This document shows, one piece after another, positions 44,437 to 56,115 of a stretch of DNA of 64,000 nt. The notes below the pieces were generated by a model that was given only the letters and a program-made list of their open reading frames with translations, did not search any database and had not been told where the DNA came from. How positions within the stretch are numbered: position 1 is the stretch's first letter; each line of letters begins with the position of its first letter. The stretch spans positions 19,474,710-19,538,709 of the forward strand of contig CM034407.1 in the NCBI GenBank assembly GCA_019925095.2. The letters run 5' to 3'. This DNA comes from Dendrolimus kikuchii. Its lineage: Eukaryota > Arthropoda > Insecta > Lepidoptera > Lasiocampidae. Both the position numbers and the translations under genes were made by a program.

Positions 44437-44925
44437 TATGGAAGCGAGAGTTGGGTATGGAAGAAAGAGCATGAAAGTAGAGTAAACGCGGTCGAGATGC
44501 GAGCACTGCGCAAAATCTGCGGAGTGACGCTCGCGGACCGCGTTCGTAATACCGAAGTAAGAAAGACAGTTGGTCTGAAAGAGAGTGTCGGGGTGAAGGT
44601 AAGGAAAGGAATGCTTCGTTGGTTCGGGCATGTGGAAAGAATGCATGATGAAAGAATGACTAAAAAGATATACAATGCAAAAGTGGATGGATGCAGAAGT
44701 CGTGGAAGGCCACGACACACCTTCCATGATCAAATTGATCGTGTACTAGCAGAAGGTGATGTCAGAAGCCTTAAGAACAGACGAGCTTGCATGACAAGAG
44801 TTGTGAATGTCAAAGAGGCAAGTGAGGTGTGTAAGAATAAGCCTAAATGGCACTCTGTTGTTCGTGCCTACCCCGCAAGGGAACTGGCGTGAAGTTATGG
44901 ATGTATGTATGTATGTAATTTAAAA
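44437..44925 (+). pseudogene. RTE-A fragment, 131-codon open frame
   Basis: Truncated at YGSESWVWKKEHES. Open from MRALRKICGVTLADRV to ELA-stop at 44892, then the TATG tail. Coding changes relative to other copies are few. Confidence 0.88.
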
Positions 44926-45071
44926 AACGAGAAAATTCAGGTGTGATCCCGAAAATGCCATTTTTAGAATTTTTGTCTGTCTGTTAAAGCTTCATATGGA
45001 AACTACTGAAAGGATTTACATGAAACTCGACACATAGCTACATTACATCCCGGGTCAACTTAGCATAGCTT

Positions 45072-45347
45072 ATATCCGTGCAGGAACGGAGAAAGAATAC
45101 AATTTCCTGCGGCCGGGCGGCCTGTCGTAAGAGGCGACATAACAACCCATAGCCAGGTGGTAGGGCATTTGCCCGACTGGATGGCTACCACCCCTGGTCT
45201 AAAGTATGTCGCCATAACAACCTTGAGTTGTGTTCCGGCATTAGTGACCAGGTTCCAGTCTCCCTTAAGAGAGCAGCAGCGCATTTGTAGCACCTTTGGT
45301 GTTGCAAATGTCCATAGGCGATGGTAACCGCTTTCCATCAAGTGGGG
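45072..45347 (+). mobile_element. SINE-B lacking its 3' end
   Basis: Good 5' end ('atatccgtgcaggaacgg') but stops at 'ctttccatcaagtgggg', without the last ~35 bp and poly(A). Loss of the 3' rather than 5' end is unusual for a retroposon. Confidence 0.85.
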
Positions 45348-45759
45348 CAGTATAATAATAACCCGGTAGATGACGTCAATTTCGTCAGATAGAGAAAATG
45401 TAAGTAAAAAAATCGCACATCGCGTTTTCTTTTTTAGGTCATAGCAACACGAAAGTTTCTTTGGCACTGTTATTAATAAAAAATAGGAGGCAACCAGGGG
45501 CTTAACTAGGAAAAACTTACGTCATAACTAAGCTGATGAGAATCTGAAACATAAATTACGTGAGCGGCCTCCTACTAAGTTGGCTATCAGTGGATAGCGG
45601 TTTGCGGCGAACTTCGAAGTGGCACGAGTGCACTTTAATAAATGGCTTCTGGAGTTGAGGCCTCACAATACAGCCAACTGGCTAATACAAAAGTAGTTTT
45701 CTATGTTTCCCCAGTACACGCGTATTGGCCTTCTTACTTTGAACAGAGAATTAATTTAA
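45348..45759. other. Spacer, nothing recognised
   Basis: No gene or repeat identified. Confidence 0.4.
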
Positions 45760-45951
45760 CTAGTGGTCGCCCATTGGTCGAAATTCGACCATAATTAATT
45801 GACATTATAAGTTTGAACATTATAGAGGTTCTGTTGTCAAAGACATATATACTTCTGTAATCATACATTTCGCAAAAGCTCTGTTAATTTGACTTTAACA
45901 ATAAACAAAAGAATATAAGTATATATGCGTGTGTGTGTCAGATACATGGTA

Positions 45952-46470
45952 CATACATACATACATAACTTCACGCCAGTTCCCTTGCGGGGTAAGCACG
46001 AACAACAGAGTACCATTTAGGCTTATTCTTACACATCTCACTTGCCTCTTTGACATTCATAACTCTTGTCATGCAAGCTCGTCTGTTCTTAAGGCTCCTG
46101 ACATCACCTTCTGCTAGTACACGATCAATTTGATCATGGAAGGTGTGCCGTGGCCTTCCACGACTTCTGCATCCATCCACTTTTGCATTGTTTAGTCATT
46201 CTTTCATCATGCATTCTTTCCACATGCCCGAACCACCGGAGCACTCCTTTCCTTACCTTCACCCCGACACTCTCTTTCAGACCAACTCTCTTTCTTACTT
46301 CGGTATTACGAACGTGGTTCGCGAGCGTCACTCCGCAGATTTTGCGCAGTGCTCGCATCTCGACCGCGTTTACTCTACTTTCATACTCTCTCTTCCATAC
46401 CCAACTCTCGCATCCATACGTGAGCGTAGGTACCAGCACCGCGTTGTGTATGGCGAGGTAAGGCGAGGAA
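45952..46470 (-). pseudogene. RTE-A fragment inside Heli-4
   Basis: Target duplication ATACATGGTA, second copy exact at 46471-46480, first at 45942-45951 merging with the tail. A ~9-bp deletion removes IYNAK near 46188. Confidence 0.88.
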
Positions 46471-46565
46471 ATACATGGTAGTTTGTGTAATGTTTTTTTT
46501 TATTAATTTAATGTATTTTCGATGCATAATTTTCAAAAATATTAGCATTCTGCACTCCTCTATAT

Positions 46566-46811
46566 AAAAGAATAATAATCGCCAAACACACATATTGTAT
46601 ATCCCCAAATTAAGCAAGTTACACTTGTGTGTTATAGGTGATAATACAACGTACTACTCTCTGGGGCCGATCCCAGACACCCAGACCATAGTAAATAACG
46701 GAGAAAATAAGGTTTCCGAAATTTATTATACCAGGAATCGAACCTGGAGCCTCTGCGTTGCAGTGAGGTAGGCCGGCAAAGGCTTAGCCCGCTCAACCAT
46801 AGAGGCCGTCG
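46566..46811 (-). mobile_element. SINE-C inside Heli-4, full length
   Basis: Complement: 'cggcctctatggttgagcgg' with box A, box B 'ggttcgattcc', body, ATT-rich tail at 46570-46580. Flanking 'atataa' repeats are the probable target. Confidence 0.85.
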
Positions 46812-46885
46812 AAATATAAGTATAAGTGTGCGAAATTTCATACTCCTCCGTCCGCACAATTTTCGTAAAAAGGGGTACACAAAGT

Positions 46886-47583
46886 TTGATGATGATATCT
46901 ATGTCAGTAACCAATGTTTAATATTTGTCTATGATTTCAAAATAGATGCTAAAATTTAAGTGAAAATTATTATTCATACGATGCCTTAAAGATTGTAAAA
47001 ATGGATTTAATATTATTATTAATTTATTATCTAATTATAATTACTAATTATATTAAAATACCGAATAACATATAACCGAGACAGCTATTACCCCTAGGCT
47101 AATGTGAACCAACGAATGTTACGCAGAAGCTACACATGGATCTCAATAATTTGCATTAGACCTTCGACTATAAGAGCGTTATATCAGGTTGAAATATTTA
47201 AATTTATCGACGATCCTACTTAATATTTTGTGTTCAGATAATTCTAAGTTGAGCGGACTTGGTAACAGCCATGCTCTCCGTAAGTAGTCCCCCTTACGTC
47301 CTCTCCCCCTCGGGACGATGTTTTATTCATAATCTAAGTAAGAACTCTCAAAACACCGATTTGGCTGGAGTCCATTAAAATCGCGTCGGGGCGAATTTAA
47401 GAGAATAGCTGCTGTCATCTCCTCGCGAACGATTGGTCCAAGTTTGATTCATCATTTCATTGTTTATGCTCTCTTAGTAACAAAACTCGTGATGTATCTA
47501 ATGCTGATGATATTCGACGGGTCAAACAAATTGAATAAATCAAAATCAAAAAAGCACAGAACTGAAAGCAGTAAGTAAGTAGA
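46886..47583. other. Spacer, nothing recognised
   Basis: 47270-47420 is more GC-rich; no supported gene. Confidence 0.4.
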
Positions 47584-47591
47584 ATTCAATA

Positions 47592-47805
47592 CATACATAA
47601 CTTCACGCCAGTTCCTTTGCGGAGTAGGCACGAACAACAGAGCGCTATTTAGGCTTATTCTTACACACCTCACTTGCTTCTTTGACATTCATAACTCTTG
47701 TCATGCACGCTCGTCTGTTCTTAAGGCTCCTGACGTCACCTTCTGCTAGTACACGATCAATTTGATCATGGAAGGTGTGTCGTGGCCTTCCACGACTTCT
47801 ATAGT
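47592..47805 (-). mobile_element. RTE-A 3' fragment with target duplication
   Basis: 8-bp duplication ATTCAATA at 47584-47591 and 47806-47813. Confidence 0.88.
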
Positions 47806-47879
47806 ATTCAATAACAATGAATAATTCAAATTTGTGTTTATACGGATCACTTTGGTTAATTCACCCAATTTGAAAGAAA

Positions 47880-48010
47880 GAATGAATGAATGAATACGCT
47901 TTATTATTGTGTTTCAAAAATACAGTTAACAGAAATTAAATTTTACGATACACTAGGCGGTCTTATCGCTATCAGCGATTTCTTCCAGACAACCTTTGGA
48001 TGGACAAGAA
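47880..48010 (-). mobile_element. CR1-like LINE 3' UTR fragment
   Basis: Complement: 'ggttgtctggaagaaatcgc', 'gcgataagaccgcc', ATTC-repeat tail (47880-47893). Same 3' design as 28499-29206 without coding part. Confidence 0.6.
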
Positions 48011-48078
48011 GTTTGATAAGAACAGAGGCGTGTTGCATTATTCTCACTACCGAATCATTATCTTATAAATATATACAT

Positions 48079-48715
48079 ACTTGATATGAAAGAAATGATT
48101 CGTCTACTAGTGGTTCAGTGGGCATTTTGGCAATAACAGGAATCTTATGTAATCGTCATGGTTGCCAGTCCATCTGTCTCTACGTGTCACAGTCTTTATC
48201 TCAGCATCTTCTGGGTCGACAGTGTGACATTTTATAGAAATGTGTAGATAATTTAGCGCTTCCAAGTTATGTAGTGAAATTGAAAAATATAAAGAGCAAG
48301 AGGGGTCGCTGCAATACATATAACTAAGGTTGAATCATCTTTTCCCAGCGTATATAGTTACGTGGTGTATCGGTAGTCAGTCCTTGGAAAAACTTATACT
48401 TGATATGAAAGAAATGATTCGTCTACTAGTGGTTCAGTGGGCATTTTGGCAATAACAGGAATCTTATGTAATCGTCATGGTTGCCTGTCCATCTGTCTCT
48501 ACGTGTCACAGTCTTTATCTCAGCATCTTCTGGGTCGACAGTGTGACATTTTATAGACATGAGTAGATAATTTAGCGCTTCCAAGTTATGTAGTGAAATT
48601 GAAAAATATAAAGAGCAAGAGGGGTCGCTGCAATACATATAACTAAGGTTGAATCATCTTTTCCCAGCGTATATAGTTACGCGGTGTACCGGTAGTCAGT
48701 CCTTGGAAAAACTTA
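48079..48715. repeat. 319-bp tandem duplication
   Basis: 48079-48397 and 48398-48715 are direct copies with about five substitutions (roughly 98% identity). Each carries a minus frame of 70 codons from ATG (MYCSDPSCSLYFSISLHNLE to FLLLPKCPLNH, stop). The two frames differ at two adjacent residues (His-Ile against Leu-Met); at least one other change is synonymous. I cannot name the sequence. Confidence 0.92.
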
Positions 48716-49172
48716 GCACCTTAATGTCATTTTTTTTAAGTCAATAGGTACCGAGATATTTGCTCCTATAGACACAAACATTGTATCCCAACCTCTATAA
48801 CTTTTAAAATATGAAGTGGAAAATTTTGAAAAAAATCGAGCTGGTGAAACTTAAAAACACTTTCACAAAAACAGTTTTTCAGTCTGCATGTTTTTAAAGC
48901 CGTCTTCAAAATACCTAACATAAAAGTAAAGAGAGTATTAAGCGACTCTTTTTGAGGCAATAATAAGAAACTTGATATGATAATGAGCTTTTATCCTCGC
49001 CCTTTGAGAAACAGTACAATATTTACTAATAATGGCGAACGTTTTGACATAATGTCGTATTTCAAGCCTTGTGGAAAGACTCCTGGTAGGTAAGTTTGAG
49101 AATCATCAAATTTTGCGAAACAATTAATTGTTCATCCGTAAATTAGATATATATCATATAGATTAAATACAG
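48716..49172. other. Spacer, nothing recognised
   Basis: No gene or repeat identified. Confidence 0.4.
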
Positions 49173-49479
49173 TAGGTAAGGAAAGGAATGCTCCGGTGGT
49201 TCGGGCATGTGGAAAGAATGACTAAACAGATATACAATGCAAAAGTGGATGGATGCAGAAGCCGTGGAAGGCCACGACACACCTTCCATGATCAAATTGA
49301 TCGTGTACTAGCAGAAGGTGATGTCAGGAGCCTTAAGAACAGACGAGCGTGCATGATGAGAGTTATGAATGTCAAAGAAGCAAGTAAGGTGTGTAAGAAT
49401 TAAGCCTGAATGGCGTTCTGTTGTCCGTGCCTACCCCGCAAGGGAACTGGCGTGAAGTTATGTATGTATGTACGTACGT
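49173..49479 (+). pseudogene. RTE-A 3' fragment
   Basis: From 'ggtaaggaaaggaatgctcc' to TATG/TACG tail. A 12-bp in-frame deletion removes MHDE after HVER, and a premature stop falls at KNStop (49403). Confidence 0.85.
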
Positions 49480-50697
49480 ATGATAGTTATACTGACCTAT
49501 TCGACTATTACAATAAAAAAATCTTCTAACTGAATAAATACATATGGATTATGCAATTGTTTAAGTCGAACAGAGACTTCTACTTCCTCAACGTAATGAT
49601 TGCTCATACAAATATATCTTCATATTTATAAAAATCATAAGTCAAAGAGCGTTCTATTATTTTATTGCAATTACTCTTTCTAGAATATTCCTGGAGTATC
49701 CTTTACTTAAAACGATAAAACATGCATGAATCGATTAAATATGTACCAGGGAATCAGAAGAGAGTGGAACAATGAAATATTCAGGTAGCGGCGCCCGCGG
49801 CGGAAGGTACGAAGTACAACCATTTAGTACTTGTGTAGCAGAACGTATAAAATATGACGAGCGAATCGAGAGAGCGCTAATAAAAAAGTGTAATTTTATT
49901 TCTATGTAACTGCCTTTTGGGGATGAGTGGCGCCGACGAGGCCTAGGTCCAGCGGTGGACTGTGATTGGCTGTCGATGATACGCCTTTTGGGGATCTATA
50001 GAAATTTTAACCAAGACGGAAACTCTTACACCATCGTCATGTCCGTTTGTCTAATATAAGAAAAGAAGAGAGGACATTATACATAAAACAAATAATGTAT
50101 AATGCTGATTTTTTTTCAGAAAGTACTCAAGTATATTAAGATAAAAAATGTGTTAGTTTTACATGCCCCTACATAATGGTGCAGTGAAATTATGATCAAA
50201 ATAAGAATTATAAGTGATTGTATTACACGCAAGTGAAAGATGTAATTAAAAAACAAAACTAAAATACCTTTGTGCACTAATTAAGATATTAATTAAAATA
50301 AACGAGTTTCGCATAATAGACGAGTATTTTATTATGCGAATGAAATTCGCTTTTATATTATAATTTGAACAAACCATCAATATAAATACGAGAACAACGA
50401 GAGCAACGAAATTAAAAGACGTCCGACTCGTTCAAAAACCAAGCGAGAAGTGAAAGTAGCATACTGCCACCACCACTTCGAGCACGCCACTGGAAAAACT
50501 TTACCGCTAGACTACCCTCTTTCTTGTAAATAATTTGTAACAATAGATTATCGTGTGGGGTGTCGTTAGTTCAGATATTAAATTATAATGATGTTTTTTA
50601 ATGACCTCTTTTAGTTATGCTGACAAATTGAGGAATATTTATTTTCAAAATCAGATTACTAATAAGATAATTAATCTCAATTAAATAAGTAAATAAA
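49480..50697. other. Spacer with a LINE 3'-end fragment
   Basis: 49930-49985 ('gaggcctaggtccagcggtg' then 'gactgtgattggctgt', GAT-rich end) resembles a common lepidopteran RTE 3' terminus. GC-rich patch at 49795-49815. The rest, including 50380-50530, is unassigned. Confidence 0.45.
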
Positions 50698-50938
50698 TAA
50701 ATAATAATCGGCAGACAAACACACATATTGTATATCCCCAAATTAAGTAAGTTACGCTTGTGTTATGGGTAATATACAACGGACTACTCTGGGGCCGATC
50801 CCAGACACCCAGACCATAGGAAATAACGGAGAAAATACGTTTTCCGAAATTTACTATACCAGGAATCGAACCCGGAACCTCTGCGTTGCAGTGAGGTACG
50901 CCGGCAAAGGCTTAGCCCGCTCAACCACAGAGGCCGTC
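50698..50938 (-). mobile_element. SINE-C, full length, best preserved
   Basis: Complement: 'acggcctctgtggttgagcg' with box A 'tggttgagcgg', box B 'gggttcgattcc', body 'ctggggccgatcccagacac' (plus-strand reading) and tail 'aataataatcggcagac'. The head is tRNA-like, so Pol III transcription is expected from the family. Confidence 0.88.
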
Positions 50939-50987
50939 AATAAGTCAATACTCTAATGGTTTAATTTCTGAACCTGTTATGATATTA

Positions 50988-51490
50988 ATATTGTTACGAG
51001 TTGCGAGGCTCGAATTAAAATGCCCTTGGACTTATTATAGTTTATTAGAACTATACAAACACGTATAACACAGGTACAAATATAACCGTCCAAACGCAAT
51101 GCAGAAGGTCGTAATTCAATAAAACTCGCAAAGTCCGTCACTATTAGATTCCCGATTGTGCGTAAACACGTCACGCCTTAATCGTAGTTGTCGCTGAACT
51201 GCCCCCTCTCCCCATTAGGCCGTCGTTTTATACCTCACAAATACAATTGTGCCCGTATCGTAGTCGACGTAATCTGCAGCACCTGGATAATGATTCGAAC
51301 GGCCATAAACGAGTACAATAAAACAATGGGCTGTTCTCTAGAAACGCATGCCAATAAATAATTAAACAAAAGAAGACGATCATAAAAGAATTACGACTAG
51401 TTCAAAGGCCGACAGGTAATAAAATGTGTTTTTACTTGATATTCAGGTGGAATTTATTTTTTGTCGGAACCTAAGTTGTAACAATATTGT
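50988..51490 (+). mobile_element. Element H, full-length copy
   Basis: Termini 'aatattgttacgagttg' and 'taagttgtaacaatatt' are inverted repeats. Internal blocks match 19948-20459. Confidence 0.7.
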
Positions 51491-51955
51491 ATATAAGTAA
51501 TACATATTTAGTAGGTACGTACATATACATCAAAAATATCTATAACATTACTAAACATATTTTCTATGAAAGAAATATTTATGTATTCTTTCTTACAAAC
51601 ATTAATCCGCATTAGTACACCCGCTCATCATTTTAGGTGTTACAAGGCGTTCAATTTGCCAAGAATGACGTCACGTACTTTAATCCTTCACATCATAACT
51701 CATACAAACGTGAAACATTTAACGTTACATATTGCCGGAGATTTTTACACCCTGAACATTTCTTATAGAGGCCCCATGAAGCCCTTGACGGCTTGACACG
51801 TTTCACCCAACTGTTGCCAAAGAAGCACGTATTCCACGCATATTACGTACATAAATGTATATATAGACTTTCAGATGCGGCGCAATATGAAAAGTTCATT
51901 TTCCTGTACTGTAGTTTATTTTATTTTCGAAATTGTATATAATAAAAATTGTATT
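51491..51955. other. Spacer, nothing recognised
   Basis: A 76-codon plus frame (51566-51796) lacks any recognisable feature. Confidence 0.4.
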
Positions 51956-51957
51956 TT

Positions 51958-52115
51958 TATTACTAAGATATGTCCCCGACTTCGCCCACGCTTGACTTGC
52001 AATTGCCGCGGAATTCCCGAGATAAAAAGTAGCGCAGATTTTAAGTCTAAGAATTTGCTGTCGATCAGCGAAAACCGCATCGAAATCGGCCCAGTAGCTT
52101 TTACGTGAATCCCGA
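51958..52115 (-). mobile_element. Helitron-like fragment beside Heli-3
   Basis: Complement: 'gggccgatttcgatgcggtt', 'cgctactttttatctcggga', 'gtgggcgaagtcgggg'. Recognisable lepidopteran Helitron-like block without complete ends. Confidence 0.5.
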
Positions 52116-52172
52116 ACAAACAAACGAGAAATCTAAAAAAATCGCATCGTGTTCTCCGCCGTTTATACAGTA

Positions 52173-53380
52173 CTAGAGTTTACCCCGCGGCTGCGCCGCG
52201 GGTCAACCTCTAGTGCGTATCTCTTGTTTAAAGACCAAGTGGTACAGATTACATTGTATTACATTTTTATGTATTTGCCCCCGAAAGATTCACTTCCTTT
52301 TATATCGCAAACTATACCACCCCCTTCTATATGTAAACTACATAAATGACAAAACTTGTCAAAAATGACAAAATAGATAACATGGACCAAGTGGACCCAG
52401 TGGATCCAGTGGACCCAGTGGATCCAGTGGACCCAGTGGACCCAACAGACCTAGTGGACCCAGTGGGTCAAGTGGACCCAGTGGTTCAAGTGGACCCAGT
52501 GGATCCAGTAGTCTAAGTGGACCCAGTGGGCCCAGTGGACCCAGTAGTCTAAGTGGACCCAGTTGACCCAGTAGGCTAAGTATTCCAAAAGGACCCAGTG
52601 GATCAAGTGGACCAAGTGAACCCAGTGGGTCCAGTGGGTCCAGTGGACCAAGTGGACCCAATGGTTCAAGTGGACTCAGTGGACCCAGTAGTCTAAGTGG
52701 ACCCAGTAGTCTAAGTGGGCCCAGTAGACCCAGTTGACCCAGTAGGCTAAGTGTTCCAAAAGGACCCAGTGGACCAAGTGGACTCAGTGGACCAAGTGGA
52801 TCAAGTGGACCCAGTGGACCAAGTGGACCCAGTTGACCAAGGGGACCAAGTGGACACAGTGGTCCAAGTGAACACAGTGGTCCAAGTGGACCCAGTGGAC
52901 CAAGTGGACCCAGTGGACCCAGTAGACCCAGTGGACCCAGTAGACCCAGTGGACCAAGTGGACCCAGTGGACCCAGTAGACCCAGTGGACCCAGTAGACC
53001 CAGTGGACGAAATGGAAAAAATCATAAAACCAGTCCTAGTTTCCGGGATAAACTTTACATAAATCTATCCCAAAATGTATCCCATTATCCGGGATAAAAA
53101 GTATCCCTTGGCCACTCTCGGTATTCAAATTATATATGTACCGAGTTTCAGCCAAATCGGGCCAATACTCTTTCTATAAAAGGATAACAAGCAAAAAGAC
53201 AAATATATTTTTATCCCGGAAACTATCCCATTTTTCGGGATAAAAAATATCCTATGTTCATTCTCGGCATCGAAAAAATATATATACTGAGTTTCAGCCA
53301 AATCGGTCCCGTAGTTTTTACGTGAAAACGGAACAGACAGACAGACAGAGTTACTTTCGCATTTATAATATTAATAGAGA
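52173..53380 (-). mobile_element. Heli-3 Helitron, copy 2
   Basis: Minus strand: A then TC at 53380 ('tctctattaatattataaat'), and CTAG at 52173-52176 followed by T. Hairpin CCGCGGC-gca-GCCGCGG sits before the end. The module 5' of the array and the ~190-bp 3' segment are colinear with copy 1 at 24369-25790. Only the array differs in unit variant and degree of homogeneity. Confidence 0.88.
52384..53015. repeat. Variant 9-bp array of Heli-3 copy 2
   Basis: About 70 units related to GTGGACCCA, with many variants (gtggatcca, gtagtctaa, gtggaccaa). A higher-order repeat of ~171 bp (19 units) is marked by 'ggctaagt-ttccaaaagg' at 52574 and 52745. The homogenised GCG variant of copy 1 is absent. 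Confidence 0.85.
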
Positions 53381-53688
53381 TATTCCAGTTATTTTTATCT
53401 AAATAGCTTCTATGTACAGACACGGTATGTAATACTATAGATTCAACTAGCTGTGGTAGGGAAACCTCATTCGCGTTGGCACAACGTGTTTGTTAGTTAA
53501 ATGCGACGGCACCAAAAACGCGACATGCAGCTGACCTTTTTCGTTATATTCGTTTAAACCACAGAAATAATGTCATTTATTCGGATAAAAAGTATATTAA
53601 GTTACGACCCGGGATATAAATTAGTTCCGTGCCAAAGTTTATTTGAATCTGCTCAATAGTTTTCCTGTGATGCTCTAAGAGATATATA
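53381..53688. other. Spacer, nothing recognised
   Basis: 53600-53690 faintly resembles a Helitron-like block ('gacccgggatataaattagt'). No gene. Confidence 0.4.
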
Positions 53689-53813
53689 TTTTTTTTTTTA
53701 TTGCAGGAGATCAACAGACAGGCAGACGGCCCACATGATGAAAAGCGGTTACTATCGCCTATGGACATTTGTCACACCAAAGGTGCTACAAATGCGCTGC
53801 TGCTCTCTTAAGA
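53689..53813 (-). mobile_element. SINE-B 3' fragment, reversed
   Basis: Poly(T), 'attgcaggagatcaacagac' to 'tgctgctctcttaag'. Only the 3' ~120 bp are present. Confidence 0.85.
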
Positions 53814-54013
53814 GACAGAAAGACAGCCGGAAAAAATGCATTGTTGGAATATGCTGGCATTTTATCTCATTTTCAAATAATTGTACAAACTCGATACCCC
53901 CAACAAATCTACTAATTATATTATAATCAAGAATTCGTCGTGTAATTGTCATAAGCAAGCACACCACGACATGCTTGTATTTTATGTGATCACTATAAAT
54001 CTATCTATCACTA

Positions 54014-54330
54014 TAATCCGTGCAGGAACGGAGAAAGAATACAATTTCCTGCGGCCCGGCGGCCTGTCGTAAGAGGCGACTAAACAACCCACAGCCAGGT
54101 GGTAGGGCAATTGCCCGACTGGATGGCTACCACCCCTGGTCTAGAGCATGCCGCCATAACAACTTTGAGTTGTGTTCCGGCATTAGTGACCAGGTTCCAG
54201 TCACCTTTAAGAGAGCAGCAACGCATTTGTAGCACCTTTGGTGTTGCAAATATCCATAGGCGATGGTAACCGCTTTTCATCAAGTGGGTCGTCTACCTGT
54301 CTGCTGAACTCCTGCAATAAAATAATTAAA
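54014..54330 (+). mobile_element. SINE-B, long form
   Basis: 'aatccgtgcaggaacggag' to 'gaactcctgcaataaaataa'. Full length, well preserved. Confidence 0.9.
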
Positions 54331-54945
54331 AAGTACTACGAACGGAGCGTTGTTTTACTCAAAGAGGCTTTTTAAAATTAAATACTATTTCGTGGATACC
54401 TACTTCATTCAAGTTCATTAATATAAAAATAAAGTATCAGAATTGTGAATAATTAACGAATAAAGTAATGAAATTTGTGAAATCGACAATTTCTTTATAG
54501 AAGAAAACATTCAATATTTTATTACCTAAAATCTCAAACTAGGCAAAATATATCAAAAATATACGTCTAGGATATAATTTATGTCTTGGAAAGCGAACAA
54601 TAATATTCCATATTCTGAATTTATAAAGAAAATAATTCTCGTCCGTCCCTCGGGGACAGCAGATAAAAAGGCAACTCGATACCAGGTGAGCAGCGTCGCA
54701 AAGAGCTTAACTTAATTATGGCCGTGTTGAACGCGCGTCTGCGTTGAGCCGGTTTAAAGCTCGAATGCCTCTTTGCACACTTTTAATGTCCGGCCCATTT
54801 CTCTTCATTTAAAACACACCTCTTTTATATTTCTTAAACCCTAACAACGTTACTCTTTTACATACATTTTATATTGAGTGACCAGTTTAATTATTTTTTG
54901 CAACTTCACTACATTGTTCTGGAGCGACATGATAATCGTCTTTCT
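54331..54945. other. Spacer, nothing recognised
   Basis: 54640-54780 is less AT-rich; no supported gene. Confidence 0.4.
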
Positions 54946-55497
54946 AAAACTACGTTTCAACGGTTTTAAGCGCAGTAAATTTATTTGATTTTGGTTTTTC
55001 CGACGTTTCGGCCACTTTTCAGTGGCCGTGATCACGGAAGACAAAGATGTCAAGTGTCAACGAGTATTGTTAAAGTTTTATTTAGCCTACCGCCAACTTG
55101 TTCATTTTAATTATTTAATTTTAGTTTTGTTTATGGTTATTATTTACTCTATGGGAGCCTAATCTAATTTACCACCGCTTCGAAAGATGTTGTGGCTTGA
55201 AGAGAAGAAGCGGCGCAGGAAACTCTTCAGCAAACATGCCTAGCTCTAATAATTTTATATAATATTAAAATGGGTGGAAGGAAAAATAAAAGTAATTATC
55301 AGTCAAGTTGGTTTGTGTTCCGTTGTACGCAGAAACTACACAAGTTGGCGGTAGGCTAAATAAAACTTTAGCAATACTCGTTGACACTTGACATCTTTGT
55401 CTTCCGTGATCACGGCCACTGAAAAGTAGCCGAAATGTCGAAAAAACCAAAATCAATTAAAATTACCGCGCTTAAAACCGTTAAAACGTAGTTTTAT
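54946..55497. mobile_element. Element F, complete foldback transposon
   Basis: Arms of ~155 bp: left 'aaaactacgtttcaacggtt' ... 'tacccgccaacttg'-like end, right 'acaagttggcggtaggctaa' ... 'ccgttaaaacgtagtttta'. The central ~225 bp contain 'gaagcggcgcaggaaactct'. No coding capacity. It is the only copy here with both arms plus centre. Confidence 0.8.
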
Positions 55498-56115
55498 TAT
55501 GTATACAAGTCGCGAAAACTTAAGAAAATATTAATCGTCTTTCTGTTAAATTTCATCCAGAAGTTGGTAAGAGCACGAATGCTACACGATTGTGAAGGTT
55601 CTGCTGGTTATGAAACCCTGATATAAAGGATTAAAACAATCACCATTCTAAAAATATTTTATATCTAATTAAAAGTAATTTATATAAACTTAGACCTAGT
55701 TGCCTGGACAACCCTAGTTTATGATGAGGCTACTTAATGAAATCCCAAAGACGGTTTCCATAATAATCCTAAGTTTGTATGGGACAGCAACATTACAAGG
55801 ACGGACGAAATAAGTGGTTGGCGTAATAAAAAAGGATTAGGACGTAATATAATATCGGGAAGATCGCACACTTTCTAAATAAAAGATTATTTGGTCACGT
55901 TCCAAAGATATCCTACTTTATGAGACTTTTAAATAGGGTAGTTGACAGTGAAGTCAACTGAGACATTTTATCATTTTACAAAACGCCGAAGCCTAATTCT
56001 AACTCTTCTTTGAGGCAAGGCAATTATTGTAGTCATTCCGCAAATTGTGCTCTTAAATTTTGTAATTATCCTAGTAAATTGATTGAAGTTATAAAACGCC
56101 TATATCCTAATATTC
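55498..56115. other. Repeat-poor spacer
   Basis: No clear repeat family; possibly single-copy host DNA. No supported gene. Confidence 0.4.

Larger units (their letters stand above)
45760..46885 (-). mobile_element. Heli-4 Helitron with two later insertions
   Basis: CTAG at 45760-45763 followed (minus strand) by T. Hairpin 'ggtcgaatttcgacc' has 6-7 bp arms. The 5' part 'gcggacggaggagtatgaaa' is near 46850. RTE-A (45952-46470) and SINE-C (46566-46811) interrupt it; without them it is ~360 bp and colinear with 41848-42455. Confidence 0.75.

Noticed and set aside
50698..50938. tRNA gene
   Set aside because: Box A and box B are present, but the same head is found in six copies with a common non-tRNA body; it is a SINE and lacks a full cloverleaf.
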